Assembly (NCBI GenBank): GCA_003020965.1
Contig: PXRL01000008.1
Span: forward strand, 232,760 to 296,759
DNA: 64,000 nt
Source of the DNA: Halobacteriales archaeon QS_4_69_225
GTDB lineage: Archaea; Halobacteriota; Halobacteria; Halobacteriales; Haloarculaceae
Direction of reading: 5' to 3'
Shown here: positions 17,438-25,432 of the stretch, one piece after another
Layout of the letters: every line of letters begins with the position of its first letter
How positions within the stretch are numbered: position 1 is the stretch's first letter
The notes under the pieces: model-generated
The model's input: only the letters and a program-made list of their open reading frames with translations
Databases searched by the model: none
What the model was told of the DNA's origin: nothing
Position numbers and translations under genes: made by a program

Positions 17438-18531
17438 TTATAGGTAGCCGGTGTCGGCGAGCCGTTCGACGCCCTCCCGCAGTCGTTTCTCGCTGGCCGC
17501 GTACGACAGCCGTGCGTAGCCGGGGGTTCCGAAGGCGCTGCCCGGCACCGTCGCGACGTGGGCCTCCTCGATTGCGCCCTCGCACCACGCCTGGTCGTCG
17601 GAGTCGACGGGCAGCATCATGTAGAAGGCGCCGTCGGGGACGGGTACCTCGGTGCCGTGGTCTGCGAACAGGTCCACGAGCATGTCGCGGCGCTGGCGGA
17701 ACGCCTCCCGCATCTCGGCGACGGCGTCGTCGGTGTTCCGCAGGGCCTCGACGCCGGCGTGCTGGACGAAGTTGGCCGCACACGACACCGAGTGGGAGTG
17801 GAGCTTGTCATCGAGTAGGCCTTCGAGAAGCCGTTGATAGTGACGGTCCGGTCGCCCATGCCCTCCAGCGAACCCAGCGAGGTCTGCTCGACGCCGTAGG
17901 TGACGGCGTCGTATATCTCGTCGGAGATGACCGTGACGTCGTGCTCGACCGCGAGGTCGCGGACCCGCTCCAGGGCCGCGTCGGTGAAGACGGCGCCGGA
18001 AGGGTTCGACGGCGAGTTGACCACCAGCAGTTCGGTGTCGTCGGAGACGGTCTCGGCGAGTTCCTCCAGGACGGGCTCCAGCTGGAACCCGTGCGACGAG
18101 AGGTCGACCCGGGAGATGTCGCCGCCGGCCATCTTCGCCATGGCCTCGTAGCTCACCCACGCGGGGTCGAGCAGGACCACCTCGTCGCCGTCCCCGACGA
18201 GCGCCTGGAACGTCTCGTAGAGGGCCTGCTTGCCGCCCGGCGTGACGATTATCTCGTCGGTCGAGTGATCGAGACCGTCGCCGTCGAGTTTGTCCACGAT
18301 GGCCTCCTTCAGTTGCGGAATCCCGTTCGACGGCGTGTAGGTGGTGTGGCCGGCGTCGAGGGCGTCCTTGCCCGCTTCCACGACGTTCTCGGGGGTCGGG
18401 AAGTCCGGTTCGCCAACCGAGAGGTCGACGACGTCGACGCCGTCGGCCTCCAGTTCGGCCGCGAGGTTGCTGATCGCGAGCGTCGCGCTCGGCTCTACGC
18501 GTTCGACGCGGTCGGCGAATTGCGTTGTCAT
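17438..18531 (-). pseudogene. Class I PLP-dependent aminotransferase with deletion at the active-site lysine loop
   Basis: Aspartate aminotransferase-family enzyme, fold type I. The large domain is intact, with SVGEPDFPTPENV, the NSPSNPSGAVF motif and the PLP lysine in INGFSKAYSMT. Immediately after, the usual GWRLGY segment is missing and the sequence continues in another frame as DKLHSHSVSCAANFVQHAGV through to TGYL and the TAA at 17438-17440. About 17 residues (roughly 50 bases) were lost at a junction reading TCGATGACAAGC, which contains GAC microhomology. The lost loop holds the phosphate-binding Arg, so a frame-restored product would also be inactive. ATG overlaps the ribH stop (ATGA). 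Confidence 0.85.
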
Positions 18532-18938
18532 TGTAGTTCCTCGGCGAGTGAGATAGCGCTCTCGACGGCGGTCGCGCCGTACTCGACCCGCTCGTCGGCC
18601 TCGGCGACGCTCATCCCCGGCCCCGTGACGCCGAAGGCGACGGGCGTGTCCCGCTCCAGCGACACGTCGGTCAGCCCCTGTGCGGCCGCGTCGGCGATGA
18701 CGCGGTCGTGGTCGGTGTCGCCGGTGACGATGGCGCCGATGACCGCCACGGCGTCGACGTCGTCGCGCCGCGCCAGCCGGTCGGCCGCAAGCGGCGTGTC
18801 GTAGGCGCCGGGCACCTCGGTGGTCTCGACGATCTCGGCGCCGGCGTCGGCGGCCGCCTCCCGCCCCCGCTCGGCCATCTCGTGGGTCACCGGCCGCTCC
18901 TTGTTGAACTGCGCGACCACCAGCCCGAGCGCTACCAT
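18528..18938 (-). CDS. ribH: 6,7-dimethyl-8-ribityllumazine synthase
   Basis: A 136-residue archaeal-type lumazine synthase, penultimate step of riboflavin synthesis. It joins the pyrimidinedione to dihydroxybutanone phosphate. Recognisable are VAQFNKERPVTHEM at the N-terminus, VPGAYDTPLAADRL, and the catalytic loop AVIGAIVTGDTDHDRVIAD with its His. Full length for the archaeal form. The stop overlaps the start of the downstream aminotransferase by four bases. Confidence 0.93.
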   Translation of the reverse strand: MVALGLVVAQFNKERPVTHEMAERGREAAADAGAEIVETTEVPGAYDTPLAADRLARRDDVDAVAVIGAIVTGDTDHDRVIADAAAQGLTDVSLERDTPVAFGVTGPGMSVAEADERVEYGATAVESAISLAEELQ

Positions 18939-19210
18939 GGCTGTCGGTGCGCGTCGGGCGGTAAAAGACCTGCCGACTCCGACCGCCTGGCGGCGTCGGC
19001 GGCCGTCCAGAACTCGCCGTCGACCTCCGTCGGCAGCCCGTCGCGCTTCGTCACCGCCACCGGCCGCCGGTACCGATCGGGACCGGTCGGCGGATCCGCC
19101 GCGAGCGGTTCTTCATGGGTCCCCCCGTCCCGGGAATCGACGAATTCGTACGGTTGCTCGCGGTCCTGCGTCTCGAAGATCGGCCGTGGGTCGGACGTGG
19201 GTCCCGGCAG
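18932..19210 (-). pseudogene. Protein-like open frame upstream of ribH without a clear start
   Basis: A minus-strand frame open from at least 19240 to a TAG at 18932-18934, overlapping the ribH start by seven bases. Its translation looks real for a haloarchaeon: segments RPIFETQDREQPYEFVDSR, YRRPVAVTKRDGLPTEVDGE and FWTAADAARRSES. There is no ATG; an in-frame CTG (19210) or GTG (about 19060) are the only candidates. It could be a small gene starting at the GTG or the 3' end of a gene whose beginning was lost where the Agl23 gene now starts. Not recognised. Confidence 0.3.
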
Positions 19211-19305
19211 TTCGCGCCGCCGGCTCGAACTGTGTCGTCCGATGTCACACCACGCCCGGCGCCGAACCGGAAGGCTTCTTTCCCCGACGGCGGCAGTGAC
19301 GGCCG

Positions 19306-21039
19306 ATGAGGGTTCGTCGTGACCGGACGGCGCTCGCCGTCGCCGGACTCGCCGTCGTCGCGCTGGCCGTCCGGCTGGCCGCTCTCGGGCGCCGCGTCGC
19401 GCACTTCGACGAGGCCCGGGTGGCCTACTGGACGCTCGAGTACGCCGAGACGGGCGTGCTGTTCTACCGGCCCATCATCCACGGACCGCTGCTGCAGCAC
19501 CTCAACGCCGGGCTGTTCGGGCTGTTCGGCGCCGGCGACCTCGTGATGCGGCTGGTGCCGGCGCTGGTCGGCGGGCTGCTGCCGCTGTCGGCGCTGCTGT
19601 TCCGCGGCCGGCTCCGCCGGGAGGCGGTCGTCTCGCTGGCCTTCCTGCTGGCGCTGAATCCCGTACTCGTCTACTACTCCCGGTTCATGCGCGGGGACAT
19701 CCTCGCCGGCGCCGCCTCGTTCGTCGCCTTCGGCTGCCTTCTCCGGGCCGTCGACCTCGACGACGGCCGCTATCTCTACCCCGCGACGGTCGCGCTGGCG
19801 GTCGGGTTCGGCGCCAAGGAAAACGTCCTCGCGTACCTGCTGGCGTTCGCCGGCGCGGCGGGGCTGCTGCTGCACCGCCGGCTGCTGTTCGCGCGGTTCG
19901 AGGGGACGACGCCGCTGGCCGTCTGTCGGGACTACCTGTGGCGGGCGGGCCGCGGCGTCCGCCGCCACGCCGCCGCCGTCGCCGGCAGCGCCGCCGCGTT
20001 TCTCGCGACCGTCGTCCTGATCTACGCCCCGCGGGGGAGTCTCCCCTCGAAGCGGCTCTACTACGCCTCCTGCGGCGCCGGCCACGAGGGGTACTTCGAC
20101 GTGGCGGCGGCGCCGACGCTGGGCGACGCCCTCGCGAACCCGCTGCGGCTGCCGGAGCTGGTCTGGTTCACCGTCGGGTCGACCGCCGAACTGTACGCCT
20201 GCCAGTGGATCACGCCGCGAGCGGAGGACCCCAACCCGTACCTCGAGTTCCTCGGCGGGCTCTCGGCGACCACCCTCGAGGCGTCGACGGCGGTGGTCGT
20301 CCTCGCGGTCGCCGGCTTCCTCGGGACGCTGTACGCCGGCGACCGGCCGGACGACCTCGTCTCCTTCGCCTTCTACTGGGGGGCGGCCTCGATCGTCGGC
20401 TACCCGTTCATCACCGACATCGGCGGCGCCGGCTGGCTGGTCGTCCACGTCGTGCTGCCACTGTCGATTCCGGCCGCCGTCGCCCTCGGCGTCGTCCTCC
20501 GGTGGGGTCGGGAGGCGCGGACCGACGGCGACGCCGTCGGCCTCGCCGCGGCCGTCCTCGTCGTCGCGCTGGTCGTGTCGTCGACGGGTGCCACCGCCTA
20601 CGCGACCAGCTTCGCCGCCCCGCAGGCCGACGACAACCCGCTGGTGCAGTACGCACAGCCGGCCGGCAACCTCGGGCCGACGCTGGCCGACACCCGCCGA
20701 CTCGCCGCCGACGACGAGGGGACCGACGTCGTCCTCTACGGGAGCCACCTGTACAACCCGGTCGACGACGAACTGGAACGGCGGCCGACCTGTTCGAACT
20801 GGTTCGACGCCCTGCCGCTGCCGTGGTACTTCGAGGCCGACGACGTGACTGCCGACTGCGCGCCGAACGAGACCGCCCTGGAGACGGCGCTGGCCGACGA
20901 CCCGCCGGTGATCGTCGCCCACAAGGACGACCGGGCGGCCGTCGACGAGCGGGTCGGTGACGACTACGACGTCCGGGTCCACCGGATGCGGAGCCGGGAC
21001 ACCCCGTTCGTGTTCTACGTCGACGAGTCGCGACGGTAA
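19306..21039 (+). CDS. Agl23-type flippase activity-associated membrane protein (glycosyltransferase 39 superfamily)
   Basis: A 577-residue polytopic protein with about ten hydrophobic segments in its first 430 residues and an extracytoplasmic C-terminal domain. The first loop has HFDEARVAYW, the DE-type catalytic loop of GT-C/PMT enzymes, then HGPLLQHLNAGLFGLFG and RFMRGDIL. This is the pattern of the TIGR03663/Agl23 family linked to lipid-linked oligosaccharide flipping or mannosyl transfer in haloarchaeal N-glycosylation. Start ATG 19306 lies in a divergent region with the ribH operon. Confidence 0.8.
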   Translation: MRVRRDRTALAVAGLAVVALAVRLAALGRRVAHFDEARVAYWTLEYAETGVLFYRPIIHGPLLQHLNAGLFGLFGAGDLVMRLVPALVGGLLPLSALLFRGRLRREAVVSLAFLLALNPVLVYYSRFMRGDILAGAASFVAFGCLLRAVDLDDGRYLYPATVALAVGFGAKENVLAYLLAFAGAAGLLLHRRLLFARFEGTTPLAVCRDYLWRAGRGVRRHAAAVAGSAAAFLATVVLIYAPRGSLPSKRLYYASCGAGHEGYFDVAAAPTLGDALANPLRLPELVWFTVGSTAELYACQWITPRAEDPNPYLEFLGGLSATTLEASTAVVVLAVAGFLGTLYAGDRPDDLVSFAFYWGAASIVGYPFITDIGGAGWLVVHVVLPLSIPAAVALGVVLRWGREARTDGDAVGLAAAVLVVALVVSSTGATAYATSFAAPQADDNPLVQYAQPAGNLGPTLADTRRLAADDEGTDVVLYGSHLYNPVDDELERRPTCSNWFDALPLPWYFEADDVTADCAPNETALETALADDPPVIVAHKDDRAAVDERVGDDYDVRVHRMRSRDTPFVFYVDESRR

Positions 21040-21125
21040 CTATCCATCCGCCGGTCTACTCGTCTGTCCGTCTACCCGCTTACCCGTCCATCCGTTCACC
21101 CATCTGTCCGTCTGCCCGTCTATCC
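21040..21125. repeat. Low-complexity YCCGTCYR tandem tract
   Basis: About 85 bases of degenerate CCGTCYA and CCATCYG units between the Agl23 stop and the hpt stop, for example CTGTCCGTCTACCCG repeated with drift. It touches the last codons of hpt on the other strand. Probably slippage-generated; no function evident. Confidence 0.5.
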
Positions 21126-21689
21126 GTCGCCTTCGGGGTCGGTCACGACCACCTCGCCGTCGACGACGTCGACGTTGATGAGCGTCTTCGCCGAGTACGG
21201 CGACTCCGCCAGCCGGTTCTCGCCGCCGACCTTCTTGATGACGGCGACGACGTCGACGAGGTCGGCGCCGATCTCTTCGAGGGCGCCGCAGACCGCGGTG
21301 AGCGTCCCGCCCGTCGAGACCACGTCGTCCAGCACCAGCACGCCGTCGCCGGCCTCGACGTCGTTGATGTACATCTGGTTCTCCGAGTAACCTGTCTGCT
21401 GGAACAGCGGCGTCTCCCCTTCCAGGCCGTACTCCCGCTTGCGGATGACCACCAGCGGGATGTCGGTCATCAGCGAGACGCCCGTCGAGATGTGGATGCC
21501 CATCGCCGCCGGCGTGACGATCTTGTCGACGTCCTCCAGTTGGGCCTTCCGGATGATCTCGACGACGATCTCCCGCAGCAGCCCCGGTTCGAGCATCGGG
21601 ACGCCGTCGCTGATCGGGTGAACGAAGTAGTGGTAGCCGTCCTTCTCGATTATCGGCGCCTCCAGCAGCGACTGCCGAAGCTGATCCAT
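21120..21689 (-). CDS. hpt: Hypoxanthine/guanine phosphoribosyltransferase (archaeal type)
   Basis: A 189-residue purine-salvage enzyme of the archaeal HGPRT-like family. The PRPP-binding motif is [14 protein letters not shown] (about residues 120-133). Also visible are [18 protein letters not shown] and [18 protein letters not shown]. Length is normal. Convergent with the Agl23 gene, separated by a low-complexity tract. Confidence 0.9.
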   Translation of the reverse strand: MDQLRQSLLEAPIIEKDGYHYFVHPISDGVPMLEPGLLREIVVEIIRKAQLEDVDKIVTPAAMGIHISTGVSLMTDIPLVVIRKREYGLEGETPLFQQTGYSENQMYINDVEAGDGVLVLDDVVSTGGTLTAVCGALEEIGADLVDVVAVIKKVGGENRLAESPYSAKTLINVDVVDGEVVVTDPEGDG

Positions 21690-21874
21690 GCAATCGGTTG
21701 TCGAAGGCGGGGATAAAAGGTGGCGGTCCCGGCCGGCGCGTCGCTCGGCCGACGGCAGGTCGATTCGTAGTGATTATTGCGAGTCGTTACCGCCGAGTGC
21801 CGAACGAATCGGAGTTCGAACGTCGAGGCAGCCTCGCTTTCGCTACCGTGCCGAGAATTATCGCAGTAATACTA

Positions 21875-22276
21875 TCACTCCGGCGGGCCGACCCAGACGT
21901 CCAGAACCGCCCGGTCGGTGCCGTCGTCGTGCCAGACGACGCGGACCGGCCGGTCGTCGGTGACGCCGACCAGCCGGCAGGTGTCGTCGGCCGTCACCCG
22001 ACCCTGCCCCCACGGCCCGGCGTCGCAGGCCGCGTCGGTGCCGACGACCCGGACGGCGTCGGCCGGCAGCGGGTCGCCGCCGGCGTGGGTGATCGACAGC
22101 GTCGCCGTCTCCGCGTCGTAGCCGTAGTCGAACTCGACGTCCGGGACCGTCGCGAACAGCTCCCCGGAGACGCCGTGAATGCCCGCGCCGACCACGGCCG
22201 ACAGCACCGTCAGCGCCGCGATCATGCGGAAGACATCGGCGGCCAGCGACGTGACGGTGGTCCTGATGTTCGACAT
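21875..22276 (-). CDS. Pilin-like small secreted protein
   Basis: A 133-residue protein with one N-terminal helix (FRMIAALTVLSAVVGAGIHG) and a globular beta-rich C-terminal domain containing CDAGPWGQG and CRLVG, likely one disulfide. Size and layout fit haloarchaeal type IV pilin-like proteins, but the class III signal is degenerate: no clear RG or KG cleavage before the hydrophobic helix. Alternatives are a small membrane-anchored protein of another type. Confidence 0.5.
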   Translation of the reverse strand: MSNIRTTVTSLAADVFRMIAALTVLSAVVGAGIHGVSGELFATVPDVEFDYGYDAETATLSITHAGGDPLPADAVRVVGTDAACDAGPWGQGRVTADDTCRLVGVTDDRPVRVVWHDDGTDRAVLDVWVGPPE

Positions 22277-22512
22277 GGCGGAGACGACGGCGATCGTCGT
22301 GTCCCCACGTACGATGGTATGGGATATAATCTCCCTCTCGGTTTCGAGCGTCGAAATCCCGTCAGCAGTTTCGAGGCGGAGCCTCCGGCCTTAAGCAGTG
22401 AGCGACGCGAACGAGTAGGCCGGAGAGGAAGCCGACAATCACGCCACGTTCCACGGACTATTGCTGTCCATTCTCCCCGACGTTGATAAACCTTCAAGCA
22501 TACGTCTGACGC

Positions 22513-23577
22513 ATGGAGGTGCGGCGAACTGTCCCGGTCAAACTCGACGTGGACAGCGACGACGCCGCACTTCTACACGAAACAATAGACGAGTTTTTGT
22601 GGGCTGCCAACCACGTCGTAGACCACGCTTGGCAGGGCGAGTACAAGACGACCAGCAAGGCACAGTTGCAGGAGGAAACCTACGACGAGGTGCGCGAACG
22701 GACACGGTTGCACGCGAATCTCGTCCAGAACGCCCGCAACAAGGCCGCCGACGCCGTGCAGAGCGTTGTTGCCCGCTGGAAACAGGGCGAGTACGCTGGC
22801 AAACCGCGCTTCTCGAATCCGACCGCCGTGTACGATAAGCGGTGTGCGACCTTCTACGACGAGTACGTATCGCTGGCAACCGTCGACGGACGCATCGAAG
22901 TCGAGTACGTCCTCCCCGACCCCGCCCGCGACACACCCCACAGTCGGTACCTCGTCCGCACAAAGGCGGAGGTGGAGTCTGACACGCCGGAACAGGCGAC
23001 GACCGGGCACAGCACAGTCCTCGGCGTTGACCTCGGTGTGAACCAACTCGCGGTCACGTCGACGGGTGTATTCTGGAGCGGTCACGAGTTCGACCACTGG
23101 CGACGGGAGTACGAGAAACGGCGTGGCTCGCTCCAGCAGTGCGGGAGCCGCTACGCCCACGAGAACATACAGGCAGTCGGGCGTAAAGAGGCGGGCCGGT
23201 TCACGATGATGCTCCACCGGATTGCGAACGGTATCATCACAGAAGCCGTTGAGAATGGGTGTACGGTTATCGCCTTCGAGGAGTTGACCGGCATCCGCGA
23301 CCGGCTCTCTGGTGCATCGTGGGGCCACGAGTGGGCCTTCGAGCGGTTGTACGAATACGTCGAATACAAAGCCGAGATGTACGGCATCACCGTCGAGCAG
23401 GTAGACCCGGAGGCAGCAAAGTCGCGTAGCGACTTTGCGACGGCGAAGAACATCGGATTGCGGTATCTCCGTCGTAACCAAACCGGGGACGGCGGAGGCG
23501 CACCCGTAGGCGTGCGCTTGAATAGCGAGGGACCGGAGGTCCCTCGGACCACGCGAACGGGCGCGGTGCACCCGTGA
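22513..23577 (+). CDS. tnpB: TnpB (IS1341/IS605 OrfB) lacking the zinc ribbon
   Basis: A 354-residue RNA-guided nuclease-type transposon protein. RuvC residues are visible: Asp in [13 protein letters not shown] (about 173), Glu in VIAFEELTG (about 256) and Asp in [15 protein letters not shown] (about 307). The zinc ribbon with four Cys that normally sits before the last Asp is absent; its place holds a perfect palindrome, GCAAAGTCGC-GTA-GCGACTTTGC (23416-23438). Two more palindromes occur near the 3' end (GCGCAC/GTGCGC; GAGGGACC-GGA-GGTCCCTC). The tail is [18 protein letters not shown] as in haloarchaeal TnpB. The frame stays open throughout. No tnpA is nearby, so it cannot move alone. Confidence 0.85.
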   Translation: MEVRRTVPVKLDVDSDDAALLHETIDEFLWAANHVVDHAWQGEYKTTSKAQLQEETYDEVRERTRLHANLVQNARNKAADAVQSVVARWKQGEYAGKPRFSNPTAVYDKRCATFYDEYVSLATVDGRIEVEYVLPDPARDTPHSRYLVRTKAEVESDTPEQATTGHSTVLGVDLGVNQLAVTSTGVFWSGHEFDHWRREYEKRRGSLQQCGSRYAHENIQAVGRKEAGRFTMMLHRIANGIITEAVENGCTVIAFEELTGIRDRLSGASWGHEWAFERLYEYVEYKAEMYGITVEQVDPEAAKSRSDFATAKNIGLRYLRRNQTGDGGGAPVGVRLNSEGPEVPRTTRTGAVHP

Positions 23578-23702
23578 GCAGATCGCGGGACGTTGAACGC
23601 GAACGGAGAATTTGACCCTCCTGCCGGAGATTCCGGCCAGAGCAGGAGTCCACGCGAAAGCCCCACCCTCAGCGAAGCCGTGAGCGAGTAGGGTGGGGTA
23701 GT
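23578..23702 (+). mobile_element. Right-end/omega-RNA-like region of the tnpB element
   Basis: Directly after tnpB. It contains CTCCTG-CCGGAGATTCCGG-type stems and a strong terminal hairpin CCCCACCCT (23661-23669) with AGGGTGGGG (23690-23698), with a CAGCGAAGCCGTGAGCGAG loop. The hairpin ends five bases before the coaBC stop codon, so the element was inserted at the 3' edge of coaBC or its end serves as the terminator. Confidence 0.5.
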
Positions 23703-24860
23703 TTACTCGCCGAGTGTCGCCGCGAGTTCGGCGGCGACGCGGTCGCCGACGACCCGTTTCGACCCCGCGTGTTCCGTCACGTCGTCGGCGCGGACGACGA
23801 GCACCCGCGTCGACTCGGCGCCCATGACGCTGGCGTCGTTAGCGACGACGAACGACAGGTCGGCGCGTTCGAGAATCGCGCGGGCGGCCTCGACCATCGC
23901 GGCGTCGTCGCCGGCCGTCTCGAGCTTGAACCCGACGACGGGGAGGTCGGGGTGTCGCTCCCGCACGGCGTCGATGAGCTTCGGCGTCGGCTCCAGTTCG
24001 AGCGCGAGCTCCCGGCCGGAGCGGATCTTCTCGTCGGCGGCCTCGACGGTGTAGTCGCCGACGGCGGCCGCCGACACCACGGCGTCGGCGTCGTCGGCGA
24101 CCGACAGGACCGCCTCGCGCATCTCCGTTGCCGTCTCGACGGCCCGGACGTCGGCGTATGGCACCTCGGGGCCGTCGTGGACCAGCGTCACCGCGGCGCC
24201 ACGGACGTAGCAGGCCTTCGCGACCGCCCGGCCCGTCCGGCCGGAGGCACGGTTGGTGATGACGCGGACGGGGTCGACCGGCTCGCTGGTCGGACCGCTG
24301 GTGACGACGACGTGCTCGCCGGCCATCGGTCGGTCGCCGGCCGCGCGGGCAGTCGCGAGGACGATGGCTTCCTCGTCGGCGATCTTGGCTTTCTCCTCCT
24401 CGATCCGCGGGGCGACGAACGCGACGCCCCACGACTCCAGGGTCTCGATGGCCTCGAGAACGCCGGGGTGGTCGTACATCGGCTCGTGCATCGCCGGCGC
24501 GACGACGACCGGCACGTCGGCGCCGAGGGCGGTCGTCGCACACGTCGTGACGGGCGTGTCGTCGACGGCGGCAGCCATCTTGCCGACGGTGTTGGCCGTC
24601 GACGGCGCCACCACCAGCACGTCCGCCCAGCCGTCGCGGTTGCACAGCTCGACGTGTTCGACCGAGCCGGTGATCTCCGTGACGACGGGGTTGTCGGTGG
24701 CGAACTCCAGCGCCCACGGGTGGACGATGCCGCGTGCGCCGTCGGTCATCACCGCCCGCACCTCGGCGCCGCGCCGCCGGAGTTCGTGGGCCAGCTCCAC
24801 GGTCTTTACCGCCGCGATGGAGCCGCAGACCCCCAGCGCGACGTTGACGCCCTCGAGCAT
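23703..24860 (-). CDS. coaBC: Bifunctional phosphopantothenoylcysteine decarboxylase/phosphopantothenate-cysteine ligase
   Basis: A 385-residue coenzyme A biosynthesis enzyme. The N-terminal flavoprotein CoaC domain (about 1-180) has GVCGSIAAVK, the active-site His in SVEHVELC, APAMHEPM and a conserved Cys region. The CoaB ligase domain (about 185-385) has VTSGPTSEPVDPVRVITNRASG and the AAAVGDYTVE and KLIDAVR motifs. Complete for the family. Start ATG 24860; the upstream spacer holds an R1 repeat. Confidence 0.95.
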   Translation of the reverse strand: MLEGVNVALGVCGSIAAVKTVELAHELRRRGAEVRAVMTDGARGIVHPWALEFATDNPVVTEITGSVEHVELCNRDGWADVLVVAPSTANTVGKMAAAVDDTPVTTCATTALGADVPVVVAPAMHEPMYDHPGVLEAIETLESWGVAFVAPRIEEEKAKIADEEAIVLATARAAGDRPMAGEHVVVTSGPTSEPVDPVRVITNRASGRTGRAVAKACYVRGAAVTLVHDGPEVPYADVRAVETATEMREAVLSVADDADAVVSAAAVGDYTVEAADEKIRSGRELALELEPTPKLIDAVRERHPDLPVVGFKLETAGDDAAMVEAARAILERADLSFVVANDASVMGAESTRVLVVRADDVTEHAGSKRVVGDRVAAELAATLGE

Positions 24861-24922
24861 TACCGGTGATTCGTGCCGCCGAAATAAAAACCACCATGCC
24901 GTCGCCCGGGGTAGTGTTCAGT

Positions 24923-25268
24923 GAGGAGGAAGTGACGTGTTTCGACGGTGACGACGGCGTGTCCGAACGCCCCCTCCCGCTGGCGGGCTGCGGCTCACGG
25001 CTCGCTTCGCTCACCGGCAGAGCGACGCTCTGCCGAGCCCTCGCTCGTTTCACTCACGAGGACGCCGTTCGCAACTTCGAGATACCGAGCGGTAGCGAGG
25101 TATCTCGCGACGCCTCGCTGCGCGCGGCCTCCGGCCGTGCTTGCGTCGGCTCGCTCCGCTCCGCGGCTCCATGCAGTCGCCGCTCCGCCTCGAGGCCTCC
25201 CTCGCTGCGCTCGCTCGGCCTCGCTCCGCGAGCGGTCGGCCCCGTTCGAGTTCCCGCCCGACGCACGT
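24923..25268 (+). repeat. R1 MITE-like element, longest copy
   Basis: Head GAGGAAGTGACGTGTTTCGA, then GACGGCGTGTCCGAACG; a palindrome-rich core including CCGGCAGAGCGACGCTCTG and many TCGCT-type inverted units; tail GCGAGCGGTCGGCCCCGTT with GAGTTCCCGCCCGACGCAC. Related copies are at 34368-34480, 38344-38452 (core deleted) and 61290-61550 (inverted). No gene inside. The remainder of the 570-base spacer leads to the carboxypeptidase promoter. Confidence 0.55.
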
Positions 25269-25366
25269 ACGGCCGCCGACCGGCGCACCGGTGCGTCCGC
25301 GTCGCATGGACCCCCTTTCCGGGTATAGCCGGGAGTTCTTTTCAGCCGCCGCATCGGCGGTGGGAA

Positions 25367-25400
25367 CGTTTGGACGGGTTTGTCAGAAGCTTTTCCCGGG
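25367..25400 (+). promoter_or_regulatory. Conserved upstream box of the first M14 gene
   Basis: CGTTTGGACGGGTTTGTCAG followed by AAGCTTTTCCCGGG, 66 bases before the start. The same box occurs 67 bases before the start of the second M14 gene (29192-29226), while the sequence between differs. It may be promoter/operator sequence co-duplicated with the gene. Confidence 0.4.
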
Positions 25401-25432
25401 TACTGTCAGCAACTACCACGTGGCAGATTCAC

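Noticed and set aside
19051-20982. 643-codon minus-strand frame opposite Agl23
   Set aside because: Shadow frame with repetitive Arg/Gly/Val composition; the plus strand encodes a polytopic membrane protein with GT-C motifs.
21040-21125. Possible CRISPR-like short repeats
   Set aside because: Units of 4-8 bases with drift and no spacers; simple slippage sequence. No CRISPR array or cas gene seen anywhere in the window.
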